DNA from: Schlegelella_A sp035995885
Lineage (GTDB): Bacteria > Pseudomonadota > Gammaproteobacteria > Burkholderiales > Burkholderiaceae_C
DNA: 64,000 nucleotides
Direction: 5' to 3'
Assembly (NCBI GenBank): GCA_035995885.1
Contig: DASYKC010000211.1
Coordinates: forward strand, 1 to 64,000
Shown here: one piece after another, positions 26,901 to 34,744 of the stretch
Layout: the number at the start of each line of letters is the position of its first letter
How positions within the stretch are numbered: position 1 is the stretch's first letter
The notes under the pieces: model-generated
Databases searched by the model: none
The model's input: only the letters and a program-made list of their open reading frames with translations
Told to the model about the DNA's origin: nothing
Position numbers and translations under genes: made by a program

Positions 26901-26967
26901 CGACGGTTCCGGGACGATTGAAGGAAGAGGCGGCCCGAGCGGCCGGGCGCCGCAGCGGCGCGTCGGC

Positions 26968-26995
26968 AGATGGCGGCGCGGCCGGGCCTTTCAAG
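26968..26995 (-). promoter_or_regulatory. Sigma32 (heat-shock) promoter of htpG
   Basis: On the minus strand a perfect CTTGAAA (26995-26989) is followed after 13 bases by CGCCATCT (26975-26968), which matches the CCCCATnT heat-shock -10 at all but one defined position. The predicted start lies about 60 bases before the htpG ATG. Confidence 0.8.
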
Positions 26996-27004
26996 GCCGG
27001 ATCC

Positions 27005-27010
27005 TAGAAT
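27005..27010 (+). promoter_or_regulatory. Candidate -10 element of the DUF2167 operon
   Basis: TAGAAT matches the sigma70 -10 hexamer at five of six positions and lies 31 bases before the ATG, with GGGGAG at 27025-27030 as ribosome-binding site. No good -35 is seen. Confidence 0.45.
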
Positions 27011-27035
27011 CGAACGACACCCCCGGGGAGACGGC

Positions 27036-27959
27036 ATGAACCGATGGCATCGTCGCCAAGCGATCGCCTGGACGCTGGCATGGGCCGCGCTCGGCGCGCA
27101 GGCGCAGGGCGCTTCGGCACCGGCGGCCAGCGATGGCGCGCGCGAGGCGATCCGGCAAGAGGTCGATCGCGTCAAGATCGTCGGCCCGGCCGAGGTCGTC
27201 CTCATCGACCAGGCCAGGCTTGCCTTGCCCTCCGCGCGCATGTGGGTGCCGCAGCCGGTCGCCGGCCGGATCCTCGAGGCGATGGGCAACCGCCCGGGGC
27301 CGCGCCTGCTCGGCCTGATCTATCCGCTCGGCGAAAGCGAAGACTGGATCGTCGTCGCCGAGTACGAGCCCTCGGGCTACGTCAAGGACGACGACGCGCG
27401 CGACTGGAACGCCGACGACTTGCTGAAGAGCCTGAAGGACGGCACGGCGGAAGCGAACGAGGAGCGGCGCAAGCGCGGCTTTGCCGACATCGAGGTGACA
27501 GGATGGGCGGAAAAGCCCACCTACGACGCGGCGACGCACCGCCTGGTGTGGGCGGCGCTGGCGGCGCAGGCCGGCCAGCAGAGCGGGCCGACGATCGTCA
27601 ACTACAACACCTACGCGCTCGGCCGCGAGGGCTTCATCAGCCTGAACCTGCTCACCGACAGCAGCCATCTCGGCGCCGACAAGAAGCAGGCGCGCGACCT
27701 GCTCGGCCACCTCGAGTTCGTGAGCGGCAAGCGCTACGCCGACTTCGACAGCAAGACCGACCACATCGCCGAGTACGGCCTGGCCGCGCTCGTCGCCGGC
27801 GTCGCCGCGAAGAAGCTCGGCCTGCTCGCGATCATCGGCGTCGCCGTCGTCAAATTCTGGAAGATCGGGCTGCTCGCCCTCGTCGGCGGCGGTGCGCTCT
27901 GGCCGCGCCTGAAGGCGCGCTTCGCCGGGAAGAAGAATGAAGCGCCGCCACCGCCGTGA
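27036..27959 (+). CDS. DUF2167 membrane protein
   Basis: The 307-residue protein starts with a signal peptide (about residues 1-28, ending AQAQGASA) and continues with a DUF2167 domain: LIDQARLALP, VGPAEVVLIDQ, GSEDWIVVAEYEPSGYVKDDDA-type motif (here ESEDWIVVAEYEPSGYVKDD) and a NYNTYALGREGFISLNL block. Two hydrophobic segments near 245-290 anchor the C-terminus (KKLGLLAIIGVAVVKFWKIG), leaving a short basic tail. DUF2167 proteins are widespread but uncharacterised. It opens a run of overlapping genes; its TGA overlaps the GTG of the M50 protease gene by four bases. Confidence 0.85.
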   Translation: MNRWHRRQAIAWTLAWAALGAQAQGASAPAASDGAREAIRQEVDRVKIVGPAEVVLIDQARLALPSARMWVPQPVAGRILEAMGNRPGPRLLGLIYPLGESEDWIVVAEYEPSGYVKDDDARDWNADDLLKSLKDGTAEANEERRKRGFADIEVTGWAEKPTYDAATHRLVWAALAAQAGQQSGPTIVNYNTYALGREGFISLNLLTDSSHLGADKKQARDLLGHLEFVSGKRYADFDSKTDHIAEYGLAALVAGVAAKKLGLLAIIGVAVVKFWKIGLLALVGGGALWPRLKARFAGKKNEAPPPP

Positions 27960-28675
27960 TCAAGCTTCTCCTTCTCGTCCTCTCGGGCGCCAAGCTCGGC
28001 AAGCTGTTCGCGAGCGGCGGCACGATGCTGATCTCGCTCGTCGTCTATGCCTTCGTCTTCGGCTGGCGCTACGCGGCCGGCTTCATCGCCCTGCTGTTCG
28101 CGCACGAGATGGGGCACTACCTCGCCGCCCGCCAGCGCGGTCTGGCGGTCGGCCTGCCGACCTTCATCCCGTTCGTCGGCGCCTGGATCGACTTGAAGGA
28201 GCAACCGCGCGACGTCGAGACCGAAGCCTACGTCGCGCTCGCCGGGCCGCTGCTCGGCACCGTCGCGGCGATCGCCTGCTACCTCGCCGCCGACGACGGC
28301 GGGCCGCGCTGGCTGATGGCCGTCGCCTACGCGGGCTTCTTCATCAACCTCTTCAACCTGCTGCCGATCTCGCCGCTCGACGGCGGCCGCATCACCGCCG
28401 TCCTCTCGCCGCGGATCTGGTTCGTCGGCGTGCCGCTGCTCGGCGCGATGTTCCTCTGGCACCCGAACCCGGTCCTCATCCTGATCGCCCTGTTCGCGGC
28501 GCCGCAGCTGGTCAAGGCCTGGAAGTACGAGCCGAAGGCGCCCGAGAACCAGCGCTACTACACGATCGCGCCGCGGCGCCGGCTCGAGTACCTCGCGCTC
28601 TACTTCGGGCTGGCGGCGTACCTCGCCTTCATGGCGTACCGCACGCACGCGCTGATCGCGCCGGGCCCGTCGTGA
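27956..28675 (+). CDS. M50 (site-2) family membrane metalloprotease
   Basis: The 239-residue integral membrane protein carries the zinc motif HEMGH in a transmembrane segment (about residues 49-53 after FIALLFA) and the second active-site motif NLFNLLPISPLDGGR with the metal-binding Asp, plus four further hydrophobic segments. No PDZ domain is present, so it belongs to the compact SpoIVFB/YWHC-like group rather than RseP. These enzymes cut transmembrane substrates to release signals. It overlaps both neighbours through GTGA junctions, making co-translation with the DUF2167 protein and the HipA-like kinase likely; either could be a partner or substrate. Confidence 0.9.
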   Translation: MIKLLLLVLSGAKLGKLFASGGTMLISLVVYAFVFGWRYAAGFIALLFAHEMGHYLAARQRGLAVGLPTFIPFVGAWIDLKEQPRDVETEAYVALAGPLLGTVAAIACYLAADDGGPRWLMAVAYAGFFINLFNLLPISPLDGGRITAVLSPRIWFVGVPLLGAMFLWHPNPVLILIALFAAPQLVKAWKYEPKAPENQRYYTIAPRRRLEYLALYFGLAAYLAFMAYRTHALIAPGPS

Positions 28676-29469
28676 GGACGGTGCGCGCGGTCCGCTACGT
28701 GACGCCGCTGCGCGAGGGCGGCTCGCTGCCGGCGATCGTCGAGGCCGACGACGAGGGCCTGTACGTCCTCAAGTTCCGCGGCGCCGGCCAGGGCCCGCGC
28801 GCGCTGATCGCCGAGCTCGTCGCCGGCGAGATCGCGCGCGCCGCCGGCCTGCCGGTGCCCGAGATCGTCTTTGCCTGCGTCGACGCCGACCTCGCCCGCA
28901 CCGAGCCCGACGCCGAGATCCAGGATCTCATCCGCGCCAGCGCCAGCCTCGTCGACGGCAGCCAGGGGCTCAACCTCGCGCTCGACTACCTGCCCGGCTC
29001 GGCGACCTTCGATCCGCTCGCCTGGCGGCCCGACGCCGAGCTCGCGTCGCGGATCGTCTGGTTCGACGCCTTCGTCACCAACCTCGACCGCACGGCGCGC
29101 AACACCAACATGCTCGTCTGGCACGACAGGCTCTGGCTGATCGACCACGGCGCGGCGCTCTACTTCCATCACTCGTCGCCCGACTTCGGCGCGCGCGCGG
29201 CGAGCCCGTTCGCGGCGATCAAGGATCACGTCCTGCTGCCGTTCGCGAGCCGTCTCGACGCCGCCGATGCGGCGATGACCGCGCAGCTGACGGTCGATCG
29301 CTTCGCCGCGATCACGGCGCTCATCCCCGACGACTGGCTCGACGCCGACCCGCACTTTGCGAGCAAGGCCGCCCACCGCGCCGCCTACGCCGACTACTTC
29401 GCGCAGCGGCTCCGGCCGCCGCGCGCTTTCGCAGAGGAGGCGGCCCGTGCCCGATCCGTGCACGTATGA
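28672..29469 (+). CDS. HipA-like kinase (HipA_2 type)
   Basis: The 265-residue protein is a compact kinase resembling the HipA core. Landmarks are intact: the beta3 lysine in YVLKF (Lys34), a glutamate in IAELVAGEIARAAGLPVPE (Glu48), the catalytic loop FDAFVTNLDRTARNTN (Asp139, Asn144) and the metal-binding Asp158 in LWLIDHGAAL. It lacks the HipA N-terminal subdomain, and no HipB antitoxin is adjacent. The GTG start overlaps the M50 stop (GTGA). The next gene, DUF3037, starts inside its last codons; HipA_2-like and DUF3037 genes occur as neighbours elsewhere as I recall, so the two probably work together. The function is unknown. Confidence 0.78.
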   Translation: MRTVRAVRYVTPLREGGSLPAIVEADDEGLYVLKFRGAGQGPRALIAELVAGEIARAAGLPVPEIVFACVDADLARTEPDAEIQDLIRASASLVDGSQGLNLALDYLPGSATFDPLAWRPDAELASRIVWFDAFVTNLDRTARNTNMLVWHDRLWLIDHGAALYFHHSSPDFGARAASPFAAIKDHVLLPFASRLDAADAAMTAQLTVDRFAAITALIPDDWLDADPHFASKAAHRAAYADYFAQRLRPPRAFAEEAARARSVHV

Positions 29470-29857
29470 CTACGCGATCGTCCGGGTCGTGCCGCGCGTC
29501 GAGCGCGGCGAGTTCGTCAACGTCGGCGCGATCGTCTCGTCCGACGCCGAGGGCTACCTCGCGGCGCGCTTCGCGGTCGACGCGGCGCGCCTGCTCGCGC
29601 TCGACCCGCACGTCGACCTGAAGGCGGTGCGCACCGGCCTCGACGCGATCGCCGCCGTCTGTGTCGGCGGTGCCGCGGCGGGCGCGATCGGGCGGCTGAC
29701 GCTGCGCGAGCGCTTCCACTGGCTGGTCGCGCCGCGCAGCACGATCATCCAGACGTCGGCCGTCCACACCGGCCGCTGCGACGACCTCGCGGACGAGCTC
29801 GACCACCTGCTCGAGACGATGGTGCGGCCGCCCTCGCCTTCACCGCTGCCGCCATGA
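29447..29857 (+). CDS. DUF3037 family protein
   Basis: The 136-residue protein begins at a GTG with a strong GAGGAGG ribosome-binding site 6 bases upstream, inside the 3' end of the HipA-like gene (23-base overlap). It shows the DUF3037 pattern: CTYDYAIVRVVPRVERGEFVNVGAIV at the start, LDPHVDL in the middle and FHWLVAPRSTIIQTSAVHTGRC near the C-terminus. There is no signal or membrane segment. Its tight coupling to a kinase of the HipA_2 type suggests a regulator, substrate or partner of that kinase. It also overlaps the following acyl-CoA synthetase start (ATGA). Confidence 0.82.
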   Translation: MPDPCTYDYAIVRVVPRVERGEFVNVGAIVSSDAEGYLAARFAVDAARLLALDPHVDLKAVRTGLDAIAAVCVGGAAAGAIGRLTLRERFHWLVAPRSTIIQTSAVHTGRCDDLADELDHLLETMVRPPSPSPLPP

Positions 29858-31443
29858 ACGATGCTGCCGCGCCGGCCGGCGAGCCGGCCGCCGACCTGCC
29901 GTTCCGGCCGATCGCCGAGCTCGTCCGCGAGCACGCGCGCAGCGCGCCGCGCCGGGCGGCGATCGTCGACGCGACCATCACGCTCGACTACGGCGCCCTC
30001 GACGCGCTGATGGACCGCGTCGCCGCGGCGCTGCAGCGCGACGGCGTCGCGGCCGGCGAAGCGATCGCGATCTGCGCCCTCAACTCGACGCGCTACGCGG
30101 CGATCTTCCTCGGCGCCCTGCGCGCCGGCGTCGTCGTCGCGCCGCTCGCGGCGTCGGTGACGGCGGCGAGCTTTCGCTCGATGGTCGCCGATTCCGGCGC
30201 GCGCCTGCTCTTCCTCGACGCCAGCGCCGATGCCGTGCTCGACGACGACGCCGGACTGCCGCGCCGGATCTCGCTCGACGGCAACGCGCAAGGGACGGCG
30301 TTCGACGACTGGCTGGCGCCGCCCGGCAGCGTGGCGAAGGCCGTCAACGTCCGCGCCGAGATGGCGTTCAACATCATCTATTCGTCGGGAACGACCGGCA
30401 CGCCGAAAGGCATCGTCCAGCCGCACGGCATGCGCTGGACGCACGTCATGCGCGGCGGCCGCTTCGGCTACTCGCGCGACACGGTGACGCTGCTGGCGAC
30501 GCCCCTCTACTCGAACACGACGCTCGTCGTATTCTTTCCGACCGTCGCCTTCGGCGGCACCGTCGTCCTGATGGACAAGTTCGACGTCGACCGCTATCTC
30601 GCCCTCGCCGAGCACCATCGCGTCACCCACACGATGCTCGTTCCCGTGCAGTACCAGCGGCTGATGGCGAGCCCGCGCTTCGGCGCGCACGACCTGTCGT
30701 CGTTCCACATGAAGTTCTGCACCAGCGCGCCGTTCGCGGCGGCGCTCAAGGCCGACGTCGTCGCGCGCTGGCCCGGCGGCCTGGTCGAGTTCTACGGCAT
30801 GACCGAAGGCGGCGGCACCTGCATCCTCGCCGCGCACGAGCATCCGACCAAGCTGCACACCGTCGGCCGCCCTGCCGAGGGCCACGACATCCGCCTCATC
30901 GACGAGGCCGACCGCGAGCTGCCGCCCGGCGCGACCGGCGAAGTCGTCGGCCACTCGGCCGGCATGATGGCCGGCTACCACGGCCAGGCCGCGAAGACCG
31001 CCGAAGCCGAATGGTTCGACGCGACGGGCAAGCGCTTCATCCGCACCGGCGACGTCGGCCGCTTCGACGACGAGGGCTTCCTCACCCTCGTCGATCGCCG
31101 CAAGGACATGATCATCAGCGGCGGCTTCAACCTCTATCCGAGCGACCTCGAGGCGGTGCTGCGCGAGCACGCCGACGTCGCCGAGGCCGCAGTGGCCGGC
31201 GTGCCGTCGGAGCGCTGGGGCGAGACGCCGGCGGCGTGGGTCGTCGTCCGCGACGGCGCGCCCATCGATGCCGAGGCGCTGCGCGCCTGGGCCAACGAGC
31301 GCGTCGGCAAGACGCAGCGGATCGCCTTCCTCGAGATCGTCGCCGAGCTGCCGCGCAGCGCGATCGGCAAGGTGCTGAAGCGCGCGCTGCGCGATCGCTT
31401 CGTCGCCGAACATCCATCCTCATCCGGAGCTTCCCATGGCTGA
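29854..31443 (+). CDS. AMP-dependent acyl-CoA synthetase
   Basis: This 529-residue adenylate-forming enzyme has an intact ATP loop IIYSSGTTGTPKG (about 173-185), FYGMTEGGG, FIRTGDVGRFDDEGF, the hinge DRRKDMIISGGFNLYPSDLE and the catalytic lysine in RSAIGKVLKR near the C-terminus. It activates a carboxylic acid, probably medium-chain or aryl, to its CoA ester; the specificity is not clear. It overlaps the DUF3037 stop by four bases and the aldo/keto reductase start by eight, so the catabolic-looking enzymes share a transcript with the kinase and protease upstream. Confidence 0.92.
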   Translation: MNDAAAPAGEPAADLPFRPIAELVREHARSAPRRAAIVDATITLDYGALDALMDRVAAALQRDGVAAGEAIAICALNSTRYAAIFLGALRAGVVVAPLAASVTAASFRSMVADSGARLLFLDASADAVLDDDAGLPRRISLDGNAQGTAFDDWLAPPGSVAKAVNVRAEMAFNIIYSSGTTGTPKGIVQPHGMRWTHVMRGGRFGYSRDTVTLLATPLYSNTTLVVFFPTVAFGGTVVLMDKFDVDRYLALAEHHRVTHTMLVPVQYQRLMASPRFGAHDLSSFHMKFCTSAPFAAALKADVVARWPGGLVEFYGMTEGGGTCILAAHEHPTKLHTVGRPAEGHDIRLIDEADRELPPGATGEVVGHSAGMMAGYHGQAAKTAEAEWFDATGKRFIRTGDVGRFDDEGFLTLVDRRKDMIISGGFNLYPSDLEAVLREHADVAEAAVAGVPSERWGETPAAWVVVRDGAPIDAEALRAWANERVGKTQRIAFLEIVAELPRSAIGKVLKRALRDRFVAEHPSSSGASHG

Positions 31444-32461
31444 CGCACGCCACCCCGCCACGCCGCTCGGCGCGAGCGGTCTCAAGGTCTCCAGACTCTG
31501 GCTCGGCGCCATGATGTTCGGCGACCAGACCGGCGAGGCCGAGGCCGGCCGCATCGTCGCCGCGGCGCGCGATGCCGGCATCAACGCCATCGACACCGCC
31601 GACGCCTACGCCGACGGCGAGTCGGAGCGGATCACCGGCCGCCTGATCGGCAGCGACCGCGAGCGCTGGGTGCTCGCGACCAAGCTGGCCAATCCGACGA
31701 GCCCCGAGCCGAACGATCGCGGCCTGTCGCGCCGGCACATGATCCGCGCCCTCGACGCGAGCCTCAAGCGCCTCGGCACCGACTGGGTCGACATCCTCTA
31801 CCTGCACCGCGACGACGAGACGACGCCGATGGAGGAGACGGTGGCGGCGATGGCTCACCTGCTTGCGAGCGGCAAGGTCCTCTACTTCGGCGTGTCGAAC
31901 TTTCGCGCCTGGCGCGTCGCCCGCATGGTCGAGACGTGCCGCGCCGCCGGCATCCCGGCGCCGATCGTCTGCCAGCCGCCGTACAACGCCATGACGCGGG
32001 CGATCGAGACCGAGCTCCTGCCGTGCTGCGCCAACTACGGCGTCGGCGTCGTCGCCTACAGCCCGCTGGCGCGCGGCGTCCTGACCGGCAAGTACGCGCC
32101 GGGCGCGACGCCGCCCGAAGGATCGCGCGCGGCGCGCAACGACAGGCGCATCCTGCAGACCGAGTTCCGGCCCGAGTCGCTCGCGCTCGCCGGGCGCCTC
32201 GTCGAGCACGCCCGCGCGCGCGGCCTGACGCCGCTGCAGTTCGCGCTCGGCTGGGTCTGGAACAACGCGCTCGTGCACGGTGTCATCGGCGGGCCGAAGA
32301 CGCTGGCGCAATGGCAGGAGTACATCGCCGCGATGGATGCGAGCTTCGACGGCGCCGACGAAGCCTTGGTCGATTCGCTCGTCGCGCCGGGGCACGCGTC
32401 GACGCCGGGCTATACCGATCCGGTCTATCCGGTCGCCGGTCGCCAGCCGCGCGTCCGCTGA
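31436..32461 (+). CDS. Aldo/keto reductase
   Basis: The 341-residue NAD(P)H-dependent oxidoreductase has the catalytic tetrad Asp53, Tyr58 (DTADAYADGESE), Lys83 (ATKLAN) and His124 (YLHRDD) of the AKR (beta/alpha)8 barrel. It resembles the YghZ/Tas-like group, which reduces aldehydes and ketones. The start overlaps the acyl-CoA synthetase gene by eight bases. It is the last member of the run that starts at the DUF2167 gene and converges with the RES toxin gene 28 bases on. The physiological substrate is unknown. Confidence 0.92.
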   Translation: MADARHPATPLGASGLKVSRLWLGAMMFGDQTGEAEAGRIVAAARDAGINAIDTADAYADGESERITGRLIGSDRERWVLATKLANPTSPEPNDRGLSRRHMIRALDASLKRLGTDWVDILYLHRDDETTPMEETVAAMAHLLASGKVLYFGVSNFRAWRVARMVETCRAAGIPAPIVCQPPYNAMTRAIETELLPCCANYGVGVVAYSPLARGVLTGKYAPGATPPEGSRAARNDRRILQTEFRPESLALAGRLVEHARARGLTPLQFALGWVWNNALVHGVIGGPKTLAQWQEYIAAMDASFDGADEALVDSLVAPGHASTPGYTDPVYPVAGRQPRVR

Positions 32462-32489
32462 GCGATCGGTTCAGCGCGGGCCATGGCCG

Positions 32490-33215
32490 TCAGTCGTTGA
32501 CGGCGTGCGGCTGGCGCTTTTCGTACCAGTGGGTGATTCGCGTCCCGTCCCAGTGCAGCGCCAGGTGCGCCGCCGCCTTGGCGTGGCGCAGCGCGCGCGG
32601 CCGGAAGATGCCGACGCACTCGCCGCCGGCATGGCGAACGCTCGGATAGCGGATGCCCCAGCTCTGCGCGCCGCGGAGGCGCCGGCCGAGGCTCTGCGAC
32701 GGGCCGTAGTCGTCGGCATCGAGGACCGAGGCGTAGCGGTTCGAGTTCGCCGCGTCGCCGTCGACGTCGAGCAGGTCGTGCAGCTCGGCCTCGACGCTGG
32801 CGGTGATGAGGCGCATGTCGAGGTCGAGCGCCGGTTCGTTCGTGCGGCGCAGGAACACGCCGCGGTGGTGGCTCACCTCGGCGATCGCCGTGTCGAGCGA
32901 ATGGGCGGCGTAGTAGACGCCGTAGGTGCCGTCGGAAAAGCGCGAGCCTTCCGGATTGAGGTGCGTGAACGCCGCCATCACCGGCGTCGCGCCGGGGCCG
33001 GTCAGGCGCTCTTCCTTCGGCACCAGCGTCAGCTCGCCGATCTCGTCCCGGATGCGCGGGTTGGCGAGCGCCTCGATCGCGAAGACGACGTCGAGATCGG
33101 CCGGGTCGGCGATCGCGTCGTAGAGGCCGACGGTCGGATAGCGCGACGGGATCAGCCGATACGACGGCCGCCAAGAGACGCGCCGCAGCGGCACTTTGCC
33201 GGCGTCGACGCTCAT
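32490..33215 (-). CDS. RES-domain toxin (NAD+-depleting)
   Basis: The 241-residue protein belongs to the RES family, toxins of type II systems that degrade NAD+. The defining Arg (Arg20 in SYRLIPSRYP), Glu (Glu113 in AIAEVSHHRG) and Ser (Ser192 in WGIRYPSVRH) are present, so it should be active. It follows the Xre/MbcA-like antitoxin gene by 52 bases in the standard antitoxin-first order. Base composition equals its surroundings, so recent acquisition is not evident. Confidence 0.92.
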   Translation of the reverse strand: MSVDAGKVPLRRVSWRPSYRLIPSRYPTVGLYDAIADPADLDVVFAIEALANPRIRDEIGELTLVPKEERLTGPGATPVMAAFTHLNPEGSRFSDGTYGVYYAAHSLDTAIAEVSHHRGVFLRRTNEPALDLDMRLITASVEAELHDLLDVDGDAANSNRYASVLDADDYGPSQSLGRRLRGAQSWGIRYPSVRHAGGECVGIFRPRALRHAKAAAHLALHWDGTRITHWYEKRQPHAVND

Positions 33216-33267
33216 TCGGAAGCCTTTGCGCCCGGCGCGGCACCCGCCCCGGCGGCGGCGCGGCGGC

Positions 33268-33678
33268 TCATGCCTTGCCGCCGCGCTGCGCGTCGAGGTA
33301 CTGGCGGACGACGTAGAGATCGGCGACCTGGCCGCCGAGCATGCGGTCGAGCGCCGAGCGGCCGGCGAAGAGCGGCGCGCTGTTGGGCTTGCGAATCCAT
33401 TCGTCGGCGCGCCGCGCCGCCGGAAAGAGGATCTGCAGCGACGAGTAGATGCCGAACAGGTGCGACAGCCGCTCGAGCAGATGGCGGTCGAGCGGCGCGA
33501 CCTTGCCCTGCTTCCACTGGTAGAGCGTCGTGCGGGCGACGCCGAGCAGCGTCGTCTGCTCGGCGACCGCGAGCTGCCAGGCGTCGGCGAGGCGAAAGAA
33601 GGTGCGCAGCGCCGCCGCGGCGGCGCGCGCCGAGGTCAGGTCGACGGCAGGAACATCGGGCTTGAGAAGAGCGCTCAT
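33268..33678 (-). CDS. Xre/MbcA/ParS-type antitoxin (DUF2384)
   Basis: This 136-residue antitoxin has an N-terminal helix-turn-helix (AVAEQTTLLGVARTTLYQWKQG) for DNA binding and a C-terminal DUF2384 toxin-binding domain with the typical pattern WIRKPNSAPLFAGRSALDRML...VRQYLDAQRGG. It should neutralise the RES protein and repress the operon. An alternative in-frame ATG at 33699 adds seven residues. Upstream lies a sigma70-like promoter and an 18-base palindrome, a likely autoregulatory operator. Confidence 0.9.
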   Translation of the reverse strand: MSALLKPDVPAVDLTSARAAAAALRTFFRLADAWQLAVAEQTTLLGVARTTLYQWKQGKVAPLDRHLLERLSHLFGIYSSLQILFPAARRADEWIRKPNSAPLFAGRSALDRMLGGQVADLYVVRQYLDAQRGGKA

Positions 33679-33718
33679 CGGTTCGGCAGACCACCCCATG
33701 CTTTCGGGGTGCGCGGGC

Positions 33719-33747
33719 AATCTAGTCCATTTGCGAACAAAAAGCAA
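33719..33747 (-). promoter_or_regulatory. Sigma70 promoter of the Xre-RES operon
   Basis: On the minus strand TTGCTT (33747-33742) and TAGATT (33724-33719) are separated by exactly 17 bases. The segment is clearly more A/T-rich than the surrounding genome. An imperfect inverted repeat (AGTCCATT / AATGGATT, 33724-33753) overlaps it. Confidence 0.65.
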
Positions 33748-33751
33748 TGGA

Positions 33752-33769
33752 TTGTCCGCACGCGGACAA
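33752..33769. promoter_or_regulatory. 18-bp palindrome upstream of the Xre-RES promoter (operator candidate)
   Basis: TTGTCCGC and GCGGACAA form perfect half-sites around a 2-base centre, ending 5 bases upstream of the -35 hexamer. This is the expected size and place for a dimeric Xre-type repressor site. Confidence 0.65.
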
Positions 33770-33794
33770 CGGGAAACGGGCGACCGAAGGCGCG

Positions 33795-34565
33795 TCAGCG
33801 GGCATGCGTCACGCCGCCGTCGACGACCAGCGTCGAGCCGACGACGTAATCGCCGGCGCGCGAGGCGAGGTAGATCGCCGCCCCAGCCATGTCGTCGTCG
33901 ATGCCGATCCGCCCCGACGGGATGCGCGCCTTGACGGCGTCGGCGCGGTCGCGCGCGTCGCGGTTCATCTCGGAGGCGAAGGCGCCCGGCGCGATCGCGC
34001 TGACGATGACGTGCTCCGGCGCCAGGCGCAGCGCCATGCGCCGCGTCAGCTGGATCAGGCCGGCCTTGCTCGCCGCGTACGAGTAGGTTTCCTGCGGATT
34101 GACCGAGATGCCGTCGATCGAGGCGATGTTGATCACCTTGGCCGGCCGCTCGGCGCTCGCCGCCTTGCGCAGCGGCCCGGCGAGCGCCTGGGTGAGGAAG
34201 AACGGCGTCTTCAGGTTGAGGTCGACGACCTTGTCCCAGCCCTTTTCGGGGAAGGTGTCGAAATCCTCGCCCCAGGCGGCGCCGGCGTTGTTGACCAGGA
34301 TGTCGAGCGAGGACTCGTGCTGCGCGTAGGCGGCGACGAGCGCCTGCACGCCCTGCGCGTCGGACACGTCGGCCGGCAGCGAGATGCAGGTGCCGAGAGG
34401 CGACAGCTCGCGCGCCGTCGCGTCGCACGCCTCGGCCTTGCGGGCGGAGATGTAGACGGCGCGCGCGCCCGCCTTCAGGAAGCCGGCGGCGATCATGCGG
34501 CCGATGCCGCGCGAGCCGCCGGTGACGAGCGCGCAGCGGCCGGCGAGGGAGAAGAGGTCGTTCAT
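33795..34565 (-). CDS. Short-chain dehydrogenase/reductase
   Basis: The 256-residue classical SDR has the cofactor loop TGGSRGIG (15-22), NNAG, and the catalytic Ser/Tyr/Lys in IASIDGIS and YSYAASKAG. The C-terminal VDGGVTHAR is the standard dimer tail. It resembles the group often annotated as RhlG-like or 3-oxoacyl reductases (its motif AIAPGAFASEMNRD fits); NADPH preference is suggested by the Arg after GGS. The start ATG at 34565 is preceded by AGGA at a 9-base spacing. It is divergent from the histidine phosphatase gene and downstream of the toxin-antitoxin promoter on the opposite side. Confidence 0.92.
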   Translation of the reverse strand: MNDLFSLAGRCALVTGGSRGIGRMIAAGFLKAGARAVYISARKAEACDATARELSPLGTCISLPADVSDAQGVQALVAAYAQHESSLDILVNNAGAAWGEDFDTFPEKGWDKVVDLNLKTPFFLTQALAGPLRKAASAERPAKVINIASIDGISVNPQETYSYAASKAGLIQLTRRMALRLAPEHVIVSAIAPGAFASEMNRDARDRADAVKARIPSGRIGIDDDMAGAAIYLASRAGDYVVGSTLVVDGGVTHAR

Positions 34566-34744
34566 GAGGGCGATCCTGAAGCTGAGACGCGGGCGCACGT
34601 CGAAGCGACGGGCGGGCGCCAGCCTACACCCGGCGACGGCGACGGCGCCGTGGGCACGGCCGTTGCTGCGAAGACCCTCGCCATGAACGACACGCCCGAA
34701 TCACCCGGCAGGCCGCGCTGACTCGACCGGAAAGAGACCCGCCC

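Noticed and set aside
24879..26921. A 680-codon plus-strand frame opposite htpG
   Set aside because: htpG has every Hsp90 motif on the minus strand; the plus-strand product has no domain and no ribosome-binding site.
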